From CAIWHR01 sp963846855 (GTDB lineage: Bacteria > Pseudomonadota > Gammaproteobacteria > Burkholderiales > Casimicrobiaceae): 64,000 nucleotides of DNA. A model generated the notes under the pieces. It was not told the DNA's origin, did not search any database, and was given only the letters and a program-made list of their open reading frames with translations. The translations under genes and the position numbers were made by a program. Below, piece by piece: positions 34,930-43,968 of this stretch (its first letter is position 1; every line of letters begins with the position of its first letter). The stretch spans positions 372,001 through 436,000 of the forward strand of contig CAWJXK010000004.1 in assembly GCA_963846855.1 (NCBI GenBank). The letters run 5' to 3'.

Positions 34930-36630
34930 ATGAGGGAAATCCGCGCCGTGCGTGACGAAAAGGCGATCAGCGGCACGCTACCGCTCGAATGCTTCTACCG
35001 CCGGGAGCGCGACCGCGCCAGCGAGATCTTCCTGACGCAGCCCGAGCCGGGCGGCTCCGTCCGGGATCTCACGTGGTCCGAGGCCGGGGATCAGGTTCGC
35101 CGCATCGCCGCCTGGCTGCGTGCGCAGGGCTGGCCCGATGACAGCAAGGTCGCCATTCTCGGCAAGAACAGCGCGCACTGGTTGCTCGCGGACCTCGCCA
35201 TCACGATGTCGGGGTACGTCTCGGTGCCGGTCTATCCGACGTTCAATGCCGAAGCGGTGCGCTACGTTCTGGAGCACAGCGAAGCCCGCGCGTGTTTCGT
35301 CGGCAAGCTCGACACGATTGCGACCGACGCAATCCCACCGGGCATTCTGCCGATCGCATTGCCGCTCGCGCCCACGATGAAGGCATTGCAATGGGAAACG
35401 CTGATCGCCGAGAACGAGCCACTTCCGGGCGCGCCGGTGCCGGACCGCGACGCCCTGTGGACCGTCATCTACACGTCCGGCACCTCGGGCACGCCGAAGG
35501 GCGTGATGCTGACGCACGGCGCGCTGGCGTGGGCGGTGAGTAGCATCGTGGAGCGGCTCAAGGCGAGAAGCGACGACCGCGTGCTGTCGTATCTCCCACT
35601 CGCCCACATCATGGAGCGCGTATTCTGCGAACAGACGTCGATCGTCGCCGGCAACCGGATCTACTTCGCGGAGTCGCTCGACACCTTCGTGCGCGACCTC
35701 CAGCGCGCGCGTCCGACGCTGTTCATGTCGGTCCCGCGGCTTTGGATGAAGTTCCAGCAGGGCGTCCACGCGCGCCTACCGCCGCAAAAGCTCGACCGGC
35801 TGCTCCGCATTCCAGTCGTCGGCTGGCTCGTCCGGCGCCGGATTCTCAAGGGTCTTGGACTCGATCAATGCCACCTCGCGGGCAGCGGCGCCGCTCCGCT
35901 GCCGCCCGAGGTGCTGCGCTGGTATCGCAGCCTAGGCCTAGAACTGGTCGAGGGCTATGCGATGACCGAAAACTGTGGCGTCTCGCACAGCGTGCTGGCA
36001 GGCACGAGCCACCCGGGCACGGTCGGCGTTCCCTATGCGGGCCTCGACGTCCGGATCGACGCTGCTTCCGGCGAAATCCAGATGCGGTCGCCGGCGTTAA
36101 TGACGGGCTACTACCGGGACCCCGCGCAAACGGCAGCGGCCTTCGCGGCCGATGGATGGCTGCGCACCGGCGACAAGGGGCGGATCGACGAGGATGGGTG
36201 CCTTCGCATCACCGGACGCGTCAAGGACATCTTCAAGACCAGCAAGGGAAAGTATGTCGCGCCCGCCCCGATTGAAAATCTGCTCGCGCGCCATCCGGAC
36301 GTCGAGGCGTGCATCGTCTCCGGCGCAAACCGTGCGCAACCTCTCGCGCTCGCGATGCTGTCCGCCGACGCGATCGCGCGCGCGGCCTCGCCGGAAGGCC
36401 GGGCGGCGCTGACGGAGTCGTTCACGGCCCATCTTCGTTACCTCAACGACGCGGTGGAGGCGCACGAAAGGCTTGCGTGCATCGTGCTCGTCAGCACGCC
36501 GTGGACCCCCGAGAACGGATTCGTCACGCCGACGCTCAAGATCAAGCGGGCACGCATCGAGGACGCGTACGGGGGCCGCTACACGGAATGGATCGATCGG
36601 CGCGACCCGGTCGTGTGGGCCGGCGACTAG
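34930..36630 (+). CDS. Long-chain acyl-CoA ligase (AMP-binding, FadD15/ACSBG-like)
   Basis: ANL-family ligase. Motifs: YTSGTSGTPKGVMLTHGAL, LPLAHIMERV, GYAMTENCG, TGDKGRIDEDGCLRITGR and KTSKGKYVAPAPIE. The last is typical of the FadD15/ACSBG group, distinct from the FadD at 25830. 566 residues from the ATG at 34930; the frame is open up to 34873, and the ribosome site is weak for either choice. Divergent from the PsrA-like regulator, so probably repressed by it (inference). Confidence 0.88.
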   Translation: MREIRAVRDEKAISGTLPLECFYRRERDRASEIFLTQPEPGGSVRDLTWSEAGDQVRRIAAWLRAQGWPDDSKVAILGKNSAHWLLADLAITMSGYVSVPVYPTFNAEAVRYVLEHSEARACFVGKLDTIATDAIPPGILPIALPLAPTMKALQWETLIAENEPLPGAPVPDRDALWTVIYTSGTSGTPKGVMLTHGALAWAVSSIVERLKARSDDRVLSYLPLAHIMERVFCEQTSIVAGNRIYFAESLDTFVRDLQRARPTLFMSVPRLWMKFQQGVHARLPPQKLDRLLRIPVVGWLVRRRILKGLGLDQCHLAGSGAAPLPPEVLRWYRSLGLELVEGYAMTENCGVSHSVLAGTSHPGTVGVPYAGLDVRIDAASGEIQMRSPALMTGYYRDPAQTAAAFAADGWLRTGDKGRIDEDGCLRITGRVKDIFKTSKGKYVAPAPIENLLARHPDVEACIVSGANRAQPLALAMLSADAIARAASPEGRAALTESFTAHLRYLNDAVEAHERLACIVLVSTPWTPENGFVTPTLKIKRARIEDAYGGRYTEWIDRRDPVVWAGD

Positions 36631-36637
36631 GGGCTGT

Positions 36638-38323
36638 TCAGTCCTGCGGCAGCGCGGCATACGCCGCGTCGATCCGCGCCTTCATCGCCTGGATGAGCGC
36701 CGGTCGCTTCAGCTTGAGCGTGGGCGTCAGCAGCCCGTTCTCGACGCTCCACGCCTCGCGCGTCGCGATGACATTGCGCACGCGGATCCAGCGCGCAAAC
36801 GCCTTCAGCTGATCGTTCGCGCGGCGTACGAGCGCCCTTTCGTCGTCCTCGTGCGTGACGGCGAGAAGCACCGGATACGGCCTCCCTTCGCCGATCACCA
36901 TCACCTGCTCGAATACGGGATCGCGCAGGATCGCGAGCTCGACGTCCTGCGGCGAGAGCTTCTCGCCGTTCGACATCACGAGGATGTCCTTGGCCCGGCC
37001 GCGTATGTAGATCTTCCCGCCGCGCAGCTCCGCGAGATCGCCGGTGTGAAGCCATCCGTCGGCATCGAGCGTCGCGTGCGTCGCTTCGTCGTTGCGCCAA
37101 TACCCTCGCATCACGCTGGTGCCGCGGGCGAGAAGCTCGCCGCGGGTGTCGATCCTCACCTCGACGCCGGGCAAGGGCGCGCCGACCGATTCGGGATCGT
37201 TGTCGTCGTCGCGATTGACGGCGATGACCGGAGACGCCTCGGTGAGCCCGTAGCCCTGCAGCATCGTGAGGCCGAGACCGATGAACGTGCGCGCGAGCGC
37301 GGGATCGAGCGCCGCGCCGCCGACGACGGCAAGGCGCAGACGGCCGCCGAACTTCGCGAGCACAGGTGCGGCGACTAGCGCGCGCAATCCGACGCCGACC
37401 ACCTGCTCCAGCGGCGACGCGCGCCGCTGTGCGATCCGCAGGCCGGTCGCGACACAGCGCTCGAACAGAAATCTCCTGACCGGCGATCCCGACAAATCGC
37501 GCTCGATTCGCGCGCGAATGCGCTCGAAGATGCGCGGCACCGCGAATATCGCCGTCGGCGCCTGCACGACGAAATCCTCGGCAAGCCGGGCGATTCCGCG
37601 CGAGAACGCGACCGTCGCGCCCAGCGACAGCGGCAGGTAGTAGCCGCCGGTCCGCTCGAACATGTGCGACAGCGGCAGGATCGACAGGAACACGTCGGTC
37701 GGGCGCGCCATCCGGGTCGCCGCGCACGCGTCGACGTTGGCGATGATGTTGCCGTGCGACAGCATCACGCCCTTGGGGCGGCCCGCCGTGCCCGAGGTAT
37801 AGCAGATCGTGGCCAGCGCGTCCGCGGGAAGCGGTTGCACTTCCACCTCGCCGCCTTCGGCCGGAAGGTACTGTTCCACCGAGTGCGTCGTCTCATCCGC
37901 CGCGCGCGACGCGTCGGCGCGCAGGATCACGATGCGCGGCGCGGGCGTCGCCGGGGAGAGCGCCTTGCGCACGCCGTAGGCGAGGCGCAGGTTCTCGACG
38001 ATGACGATTCGCGCCTCCGCGTTTTCGACGCACCACGCGATGCTCTCGACGTTGTCTTCGACGTAGAGCGGAACGACGACGAGCCCCATGCCCAGCGCAG
38101 CTAAGTCTGCCGCCACCCAGGCCGTGCCGTTGCGCGCACACAGGGCCACGCGCTCGCCGGCGGCGAGGCCGTCGCGCCGGAATGCCGCCTGCCAGCGCGC
38201 GATGTCGCGTGCGAGCGCGAAGGCAGTGATGTCGCGCCACACGCCGCCGGTTGCTTCGCGGTAGAGAACGGTGCCGGGCCGCGCGAGGTGGCGCGTGAAG
38301 AGTTCGGCGATGTTGGCGGCCAT
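36638..38323 (-). CDS. Long-chain acyl-CoA ligase (AMP-binding, FadD15-like), second copy
   Basis: 561-residue ANL ligase convergent with the previous one; their stops are seven bases apart. Motifs: YTSGTAGRPKGVMLSHGN, LPLSHMFERTGGYYLPL, GYGLTEASPVIAV, TGDLAELRGGKIYIRGR and MSNGEKLSPQDVE. The ATG at 38323 gives the family N-terminus MAANIAELFTRHL; the frame further upstream is nonsense. Divergent from the PHA-system gene at 38437. Could supply acyl-CoA for storage lipids or degradation. Confidence 0.9.
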   Translation of the reverse strand: MAANIAELFTRHLARPGTVLYREATGGVWRDITAFALARDIARWQAAFRRDGLAAGERVALCARNGTAWVAADLAALGMGLVVVPLYVEDNVESIAWCVENAEARIVIVENLRLAYGVRKALSPATPAPRIVILRADASRAADETTHSVEQYLPAEGGEVEVQPLPADALATICYTSGTAGRPKGVMLSHGNIIANVDACAATRMARPTDVFLSILPLSHMFERTGGYYLPLSLGATVAFSRGIARLAEDFVVQAPTAIFAVPRIFERIRARIERDLSGSPVRRFLFERCVATGLRIAQRRASPLEQVVGVGLRALVAAPVLAKFGGRLRLAVVGGAALDPALARTFIGLGLTMLQGYGLTEASPVIAVNRDDDNDPESVGAPLPGVEVRIDTRGELLARGTSVMRGYWRNDEATHATLDADGWLHTGDLAELRGGKIYIRGRAKDILVMSNGEKLSPQDVELAILRDPVFEQVMVIGEGRPYPVLLAVTHEDDERALVRRANDQLKAFARWIRVRNVIATREAWSVENGLLTPTLKLKRPALIQAMKARIDAAYAALPQD

Positions 38324-38436
38324 GCAATTCCCCAGGCGCTTCGCCGGCGGCCGAACGGCAGCGTTTCGCGCCGCGGGCACGGACCGCCAGCGCGTCGCGG
38401 CTTGGCTATACTTCAGGCTCCCACAGGAGGTCCCGG

Positions 38437-38730
38437 ATGGCAACCCTCGCGATCGCCAAGAGCCACGCCCTCTCGCACAAGGCCGCAAAGGATGCGGCGG
38501 AACGAATCGCCGAGGACCTGAACGAGCGATTCGACCTCGAATATTGCTGGAGCGGCGACGTGATCGAGTTCGAGCGGCCCGGTCTCACCGGCCGGCTGCA
38601 CGTCGGAAAGCGGGAGGTGCGGCTCGACTGCGAGCTCGGATTCCTGCTCTCGATGCTGAAGCCGAAGATCGAGGACGTCGTGCACCGCGATTTCGACAAG
38701 TTCTTCGGCAAGGCGAAAGCGAAGAAATAG
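38437..38730 (+). CDS. Polyhydroxyalkanoic acid system family protein
   Basis: 97-residue protein of the PHA_gran_rgn family found near PHA and granule genes. Visible: KSHALSHKAAKDAAERIAED, FERPGLTGRLHVGKREVRLD and CELGFLLSMLKPKIEDVVHRD, with a Lys-rich end. An AGGAGG is well placed before the ATG. A TATACT at 38408-38413 could be its -10 box. Role is inferred: a small granule-associated or regulatory protein of the storage system. Confidence 0.85.
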   Translation: MATLAIAKSHALSHKAAKDAAERIAEDLNERFDLEYCWSGDVIEFERPGLTGRLHVGKREVRLDCELGFLLSMLKPKIEDVVHRDFDKFFGKAKAKK

Positions 38731-38745
38731 GCGCGCGGCGCGCGC

Positions 38746-39504
38746 TCAATCCGCCGGCGCCGCCTGCGGCGGCGCGGCGGCGCGCAGCGTTTCGATCGGA
38801 TCCGAAAACGGCGCGGTCTCGCCCGCGAATATCGATTCCACCAGCGCGCTCTCGCGCGCCGCGATCGTCGCGAGAAACTCGTCGGCGCCGCGCATCCTGC
38901 GAAACGCGCCGACGCCGCGCTCGAGAAAATGCTGGAGCGCCTCGAGCCCGGCCAGCCTTGCCGGCTGGCGCATCATCTTGAGCGCGCCGTGAATGAGCGG
39001 CTTGTCGACGTAATGGTCGAGCGCCGTCCCGATCTCGCCGATGAGCGCGATCTGCCGCTCGCGCTCGGGCCTTCGCCCCATCTTCCGGAATGCACGGCAA
39101 TATTCCGCGACGGTGAAGCGGCCGTCGGGCCGCGCCAGGCGGGCGAGCAGCATGCGATCGAGCTCCTGCGACAGCGCGTTGAGCGCGACCGCCTTCGCGA
39201 CGGTCCCGATCACGCCAGCCGGCAGCATCCGCGACATCACCGGCATCACACGCGCGAGATCGGCGTCCCGCTTTGCGAAATCGCCGCCGCCATAGAGGTC
39301 GGTCTCGAAAAATTCGATCGCGCGAAGGTACCGGGGCTGCGCCGCCAGGTCCGCGTAGGTGGCGTGCAGCCTGCGCGCCTGCCAGTTCGCGACGCGCTCG
39401 AGCGCGCCCGCGAGGATGGGATTCGCGAGGCGGTCGGCGTGCAGGCGCGCGACGTGCGCGAGCCCCGCCACGAGGGTCTGCTCTACCGCCGTCGATGGCG
39501 ACAT
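38746..39504 (-). CDS. FFLEELY-motif protein (uncharacterised)
   Basis: 252-residue mostly helical protein. It contains RAIEFFETDLYGGGDFAKRD, close to the FFLEELY signature that names a family of unknown function, and RFTVAEYCRAFRKMGRRPER. No signal peptide or membrane span. Convergent with the PHA-system gene (16-base gap) and divergent from the Tat protein gene. Function unknown; context suggests lipid storage. Confidence 0.7.
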   Translation of the reverse strand: MSPSTAVEQTLVAGLAHVARLHADRLANPILAGALERVANWQARRLHATYADLAAQPRYLRAIEFFETDLYGGGDFAKRDADLARVMPVMSRMLPAGVIGTVAKAVALNALSQELDRMLLARLARPDGRFTVAEYCRAFRKMGRRPERERQIALIGEIGTALDHYVDKPLIHGALKMMRQPARLAGLEALQHFLERGVGAFRRMRGADEFLATIAARESALVESIFAGETAPFSDPIETLRAAAPPQAAPAD

Positions 39505-39627
39505 CGTGGATATCGAAATGGGCGAAGTCGGTCGTGCCGGTTATTGTCGCGGGACTCACGCGTCCCCTTCATCGGCTTCGTCGGGTAGTCTAGCCGAGTT
39601 GCACGCTCTGCGATGGCCGCGGCCGGG

Positions 39628-39663
39628 GATTAGATTGAATAGTCTAATCGCCGCCACTAGATT
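39628..39663 (+). promoter_or_regulatory. Palindrome and TCTA-N11-TAGATT promoter motif
   Basis: An inverted repeat GATTAGA (39628-39634) / TCTAATC (39643-39649) overlaps TGAATAGTCTA (39636-39646), which is followed after 11 bases by TAGATT (39658-39663). The same arrangement lies before both phasin-like genes. The TCTA ends 64 bases before the ATG at 39710. Confidence 0.55.
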
Positions 39664-39709
39664 CGATACAGTCCGGGACCGCAGCCTGGCGGACTCCGAA
39701 CGCCCCCCG

Positions 39710-40240
39710 ATGCCCACGCGCCGCACCTTTCTCGTTGCCGGAATCGCCGGCGGCGCCACTCTTGCCGCAACCTGGTATCTGCGCGGCGGTCGCGATCGCC
39801 GATCGGCTCCGGCAGCGACGGCCGCGCTCGCGCGCCTCGACCCGGAGGCGCCTGCGATCATCGCGGCGATCGCGCCGGTGATGCTCGAGGGCGCATTGCC
39901 TGCGGATGCCCCGGGCCATGCTGCCGCGGTCGATGCGACCGTCGCCAACGTCGCGCGAGCGGTCGCCGGCCTGCCGCCGGCCGCGCAGAAGGAGCTCGCC
40001 CAGCTGTTCGCGCTGCTCGCGTTCGCGCCCACGCGCATGGCGCTCGCGGGCATCGCGACGCCCTGGTCCGATGCGCGCCCCGAGGCGGTCGCCACGATGC
40101 TGTCGCGCTGGCGCGACAGCAGCTTCGTGCTGCTTCGCTCCGCTCACGCCGCGCTGCATCAGCTCATCTTCGCTGCATGGTACGGCGATCCGGCTGCGTG
40201 GGCCGCGATCGGATACCCCGGTCCGCCAGAGCTGCCGTGA
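39710..40240 (+). CDS. Tat-signal small subunit partner of the GMC oxidoreductase
   Basis: 176 residues. It starts MPTRRTFLVAGIAGGATLAA, a twin-arginine signal (TRRTFLV), suggesting folded export. The mature domain is Ala-rich and helical, ending HQLIFAAWYGDPAAWAAIGY then PGPPELP, which resembles gluconate 2-dehydrogenase subunit 3-type proteins (YYGNPxxWxxIGYPGP pattern). The stop overlaps the GTG of the following GMC gene, so the two products likely form a complex. Confidence 0.78.
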   Translation: MPTRRTFLVAGIAGGATLAATWYLRGGRDRRSAPAATAALARLDPEAPAIIAAIAPVMLEGALPADAPGHAAAVDATVANVARAVAGLPPAAQKELAQLFALLAFAPTRMALAGIATPWSDARPEAVATMLSRWRDSSFVLLRSAHAALHQLIFAAWYGDPAAWAAIGYPGPPELP

Positions 40241-41865
40241 GCGCGCCGATGAACACCGCGGTGCGCGACCCCTATCGCTCCGAGGAAGCGCGCGCATGGC
40301 GCATCGTGGACGCCGCACTCCTGCCGGACGATGCGGAATTCCGCTGCGACGTCGCGATCGTCGGCACCGGGGCGGGCGGCGGAACCGCGGCCGCGATTCT
40401 CGCCGCGGCGGGGCACTCCGTCGTGCTGCTCGAGGAAGGCCCGCTCAAATCCTCCAGCGATTTCCGGATGCGCGAGGCCGATGCCTATCCGCAGCTTTAC
40501 CAGGAGTCCGCCGGGCGCCGGACGAAGGACAAGGCGATCACCATCCTGCAGGGACGCTGCGTGGGCGGCGGCACGACGGTCAACTGGACGAGCTCGTTCC
40601 GCACGCCGGAGACGACGCTCGCGTGGTGGGCGACGCATCACGGGATCGAGGGGTTTTCGCCCGAAGCGCTCGCGCCCTCCTTCGCCGAGATGGAGGCACG
40701 GCTGTCCATCGGGCCATGGGAGTTGCCGCCGAATGCCAACAACGCGGCGCTGGCGCGTGGCGCCGCGCGCATCGGCATCGAGACCCGCGCGATCCGGCGC
40801 AACGTGAAGGCGTGCTGGAACCTCGGCTACTGCGGCGTCGGGTGCCCCGTCAACGCAAAGCGCTCGATGCTGGTGACGACCATCCCGGATGCGCTCGACC
40901 GCGGAGCGACTCTCGTCACGCGCGTGCGCGCGCTCGAATTTGCCCACAGTCGCGGGCAGGTGACCGCGCTGCGCTGCGCGGCGATGGACACCGAGGGCGT
41001 GCACACGAGCGCGCGCCGGATTACCGTGCGCGCGAAGGCCTACGTCTCGTCCGCCGGCGCGATCGGATCTCCCGGACTGCTGCTGCGAAGCGGCGTGCCG
41101 GATCCGCATGGCCTCCTGGGCAAGCGCACGTTCCTGCACCCGACCATCGTGAGCGCTTCCCTGATGCCGGAGCCGGTGCACGCCTACGCGGGCGCGCCGC
41201 AGACCATCTACTCCGACCATTTCCTCGGGACACAGCCGATCGACGGCGCGGCCGGATTCAAGCTCGAGGCGCCGCCGGTGCACCCGATCCTCGGCGCGAT
41301 CACGCTGCCCAGTGCCGGACGGGCGCACGCGGAATGGATGCGCGCGTTCCCGAACCTGCAGGTCGTGATCGCGCTCCTGCGCGACGGCTTCAACCCGGAA
41401 AGCCCCGGCGGCGCGGTGGCGCTCGACGGCGACGGCGCGCCGGTGCTCGACTATCCGTTGACGCCGTTCCTGTGGGACGGCGTGCGCCGCGCGCTTCGCG
41501 CGATGGCCGAGATCCAGTTCGCCGCGGGCGCGACGACGGTGATGCCGATTCACGGCGTCGGCGAGAGCTACCGGAGCTGGGGCGAGGCGCGCGCCGCGAT
41601 CGACGCGTTCGCGCTGGGACCTGTCGTCACGCCGGTGTTCAGCGCGCATGTGATGGGCGGCTGCCCGCTCGGCCCCGACCCGATGCGCGCCGTCGTCGAC
41701 ACGACGGGTCGGCATCACCAGCTCGCCAATCTCTACGTCCTCGACGGCTCGATCTTTCCGACGTCGATCGGCGCCAATCCGCAGCTGTCGATCTACGGCA
41801 TCGTCGCACGGCTCGCGCATGCGCTCGCAGCCGGGCTCGCGCCAGGCGAGGGCGCGGCTCATTAG
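40237..41865 (+). CDS. GMC oxidoreductase, long-chain alcohol oxidase (FAO)-like
   Basis: FAD enzyme of the glucose-methanol-choline family, 542 residues. FAD loop VGTGAGGGTAAAILAAAG, GMC block GRCVGGGTTVNWTSSFRTPE, C-terminal active-site region FSAHVMGGCPLGPDP and LDGSIFPTSIGANPQLSIYG. The Cys-rich CWNLGYCGVGCPVNAKRSM is a feature I associate with long-chain fatty alcohol oxidases. Starts with GTG at 40237 inside the previous stop (ATG 40249 is the alternative). No own signal; could be co-exported with its Tat partner. A role in oxidising fatty alcohol from wax esters is inference. Confidence 0.85.
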   Translation: MSAPMNTAVRDPYRSEEARAWRIVDAALLPDDAEFRCDVAIVGTGAGGGTAAAILAAAGHSVVLLEEGPLKSSSDFRMREADAYPQLYQESAGRRTKDKAITILQGRCVGGGTTVNWTSSFRTPETTLAWWATHHGIEGFSPEALAPSFAEMEARLSIGPWELPPNANNAALARGAARIGIETRAIRRNVKACWNLGYCGVGCPVNAKRSMLVTTIPDALDRGATLVTRVRALEFAHSRGQVTALRCAAMDTEGVHTSARRITVRAKAYVSSAGAIGSPGLLLRSGVPDPHGLLGKRTFLHPTIVSASLMPEPVHAYAGAPQTIYSDHFLGTQPIDGAAGFKLEAPPVHPILGAITLPSAGRAHAEWMRAFPNLQVVIALLRDGFNPESPGGAVALDGDGAPVLDYPLTPFLWDGVRRALRAMAEIQFAAGATTVMPIHGVGESYRSWGEARAAIDAFALGPVVTPVFSAHVMGGCPLGPDPMRAVVDTTGRHHQLANLYVLDGSIFPTSIGANPQLSIYGIVARLAHALAAGLAPGEGAAH

Positions 41866-41867
41866 TG

Positions 41868-41895
41868 TGATTGCTCTAAACAAACAGGCTAGATT
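41868..41895 (+). promoter_or_regulatory. TGATTGCTCTA-N11-TAGATT promoter motif (phasin 1)
   Basis: TGATTGCTCTA at 41868-41878, 11 bases, TAGATT at 41890-41895. The first 11 bases are identical to those before the second phasin gene. The TCTA ends 69 bases before the ATG at 41947. TAGATT can act as a -10 box; TCTA/TAGA also form a dyad. Confidence 0.6.
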
Positions 41896-41946
41896 GAAAG
41901 TTGGCGCTTTGGCGCTGAAATGAAAATCCTTCGAAAGGGAACGACC

Positions 41947-42408
41947 ATGCTGAAACAATCCACGAATTTCTATCCGCGGCAGATCGGTGAGTCCGCGCTG
42001 GCCGCGTCCCGTCAAGTGTGGCTCGCCAGCCTGGGCGCCACCGCGGTCACCCGCGACTGGGTGCAAGGCGAAGCTGGACACGTGTTCAAGAAGCTGGTGA
42101 AGGAAGGCAACGTCGTCGAGGCGAACGCGGTTCGCGTCGTCAACGAGCGGCTCGGCCCCTCGATCGCGCGCGCCAACATGGCGTGGCGCCGGACCCGCCG
42201 GTCGGTCGAGACGACCGTCAAGCAGGCTGCGGCCGTCGTCGTCGACTACGCCGAGCGGGTGTTGCCGAAGGCGCTGCCGAAGGTCGAATTCGTGCGCGCC
42301 GGCAAGTCGGTCGCCATCAAGCCCGTGGCTCCGGCGAAGCGTCGTGCGAAGGCCGTTCGCGCGCGCAAGACCAAGACCGTCCGCAAGACGCGGCGCGCAG
42401 CGAAGTAA
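41947..42408 (+). CDS. Phasin family protein with basic tail (PhaF/PhaI-like)
   Basis: 153 residues. The N-terminal phasin-type helix has SALAASRQVWLASLGATAVTRD, and a C-terminal Lys/Arg/Ala tail (AKRRAKAVRARKTKTVRKTR) like the DNA-binding histone-like tail of PhaF. Such proteins coat PHA or lipid granules and can tether them to the nucleoid. The ATG at 41947 follows GAAAGGGA; an in-frame ATG at 41920 has no such site. Own promoter motif at 41868. Confidence 0.82.
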   Translation: MLKQSTNFYPRQIGESALAASRQVWLASLGATAVTRDWVQGEAGHVFKKLVKEGNVVEANAVRVVNERLGPSIARANMAWRRTRRSVETTVKQAAAVVVDYAERVLPKALPKVEFVRAGKSVAIKPVAPAKRRAKAVRARKTKTVRKTRRAAK

Positions 42409-42618
42409 GCCGCAAGCGGCCGGTTCGCGGCCGCGCTTGGAGCCGGACGTTTCGCCTGGGGCGGAACGGCCGGCTTTCGCCCTTCCGGCAACCGCGGTCG
42501 CGCAATCGGAGCCATGCTAGGATTGCGCCACTGATGCAGGACGGCGGCCGCGAACCGTCGAGCGATCGTGCGAGTCGCCGCCCCAGGGTTCGCTGCCTTC
42601 ACCTTCCAGAGGGGGGAC

Positions 42619-43887
42619 ATGTCGGGACCGACGGCACGCGGGCGCGCAACGTCCGCTGACAGGCTTCCACGCACGCCATCGGGCATAGGCCTCGCGTTGG
42701 CGGGTGGCGGTCCCCTCGGCGGCATCTACGAAGTCGGCGCACTCGTCGCGCTGACCGACTCGCTCGATGGCATCGACTTCAACGAGCTCGACGCGTACGT
42801 CGGCGTGTCGTCCGGCGGCTTCGTCGCCGCCGCGCTGGCCAACGGCATCTCGCCGGCGCAGATGTACCGGCTTTTCATCGACGACGGCGTCGACGCCGCG
42901 CTGACGCCGCAGATTTTCCTGCGTCCGGCGCTGGGCGAATTCGCCCGCCGGGCGGCGTCGCTTCCGCGCCTCTTCGCCCGCGCCACGATGCAATACCTGC
43001 GCGACCCGTTCCAGCGCGGAGCGATGGAATCGTTCGCGACCCTGTCGCACGCGATCCCCACCGGCATGTTCGACAATGCGTCGGTCGGCGACTTCCTGCG
43101 CCGGCTCTTTTCCGCGCCGGGCCGCACCGACGATTTCCGCAGACTGAGACACAAGCTCTTCCTCGTCGCCACGAATCTCGATTCCGGCGCATCGGTGACC
43201 TTCGGCGCCGCCGGGCACGACCACGTCCCGATCTCGAAGGCGATCGAGGCCTCTGCCGCGCTGCCCGGGCTGTTTCCGCCGGTGGCGATCGGCGGCGAGC
43301 ATTACGTCGACGGCGCGCTCAACAAGACGCTGCATGCGTCGGTCGCGCTCGATCAGGGTGTCTCGCTCCTGCTGTGCGTCAATCCGCTGGTGCCGTACGA
43401 CTCGAGCCACGCCACCGGACGCGACCACGTGACGCCGCGCAAGCTGAACCAGGGCGGATTGCCACTGGTGCTGTCGCAGACGTTTCGCGCCATCATCCAC
43501 TCGCGGATGAAGGTCGGCATGGAGAAATACCGCAAGCAGTACCCGCACGCCGACGTCGTGCTGTTCGAACCCGACCGCGAGGATGCGGACATGTTCTTCG
43601 CCAGCATCTTCAGCTACTCGCAGCGCAAGCGCCTGTGCGCGGCCGCGTACGAGAAGACGCGGCAGAACCTCACGGCGCGGATGGCGGCGCTCGAGCCGCT
43701 GCTCGCGCGCCACGGAATCGGCATCCGCCACGACCGGCTCGCCGATGCGTCGCGCAAGGTCACGGACGCGCTCAGCGATCCGCGCCCGCTGCACACGAAT
43801 CGCGACGACAACGACGTGCGCCAGACGGCGCGCGATCTCACGCACACCCTGGACCAGCTGCAGCGCTGGCTCGCCGGCGCCGCCTGA
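42619..43887 (+). CDS. Patatin-like phospholipase
   Basis: Ser-Asp dyad lipid acyl hydrolase, 422 residues. The oxyanion loop LALAGGGPLGGIYEVGAL, nucleophile GVSSGGF (G-x-S-x-G) and DGAL dyad Asp are intact. No signal peptide, so cytoplasmic. The ATG at 42619 sits after AGAGGGGGG. A TAGGAT near 42517 could be a -10 box. In this neighbourhood it could attack granule-surface phospholipid or stored triacylglycerol/wax ester. Confidence 0.9.
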   Translation: MSGPTARGRATSADRLPRTPSGIGLALAGGGPLGGIYEVGALVALTDSLDGIDFNELDAYVGVSSGGFVAAALANGISPAQMYRLFIDDGVDAALTPQIFLRPALGEFARRAASLPRLFARATMQYLRDPFQRGAMESFATLSHAIPTGMFDNASVGDFLRRLFSAPGRTDDFRRLRHKLFLVATNLDSGASVTFGAAGHDHVPISKAIEASAALPGLFPPVAIGGEHYVDGALNKTLHASVALDQGVSLLLCVNPLVPYDSSHATGRDHVTPRKLNQGGLPLVLSQTFRAIIHSRMKVGMEKYRKQYPHADVVLFEPDREDADMFFASIFSYSQRKRLCAAAYEKTRQNLTARMAALEPLLARHGIGIRHDRLADASRKVTDALSDPRPLHTNRDDNDVRQTARDLTHTLDQLQRWLAGAA

Positions 43888-43968
43888 CACGAACGGTGCG
43901 CGGGTTCCGTTTGCGTTGGCGGCGGACGCGCCCTACACTGCCCGCGTCACTTCCCCGAAGCGTCCACC

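Noticed and set aside
42409..42470. Intrinsic terminator after phasin 1
   Set aside because: An AAGCGGCCG/CGGCCGCGCTT pairing exists but has a bulge and no T-run.
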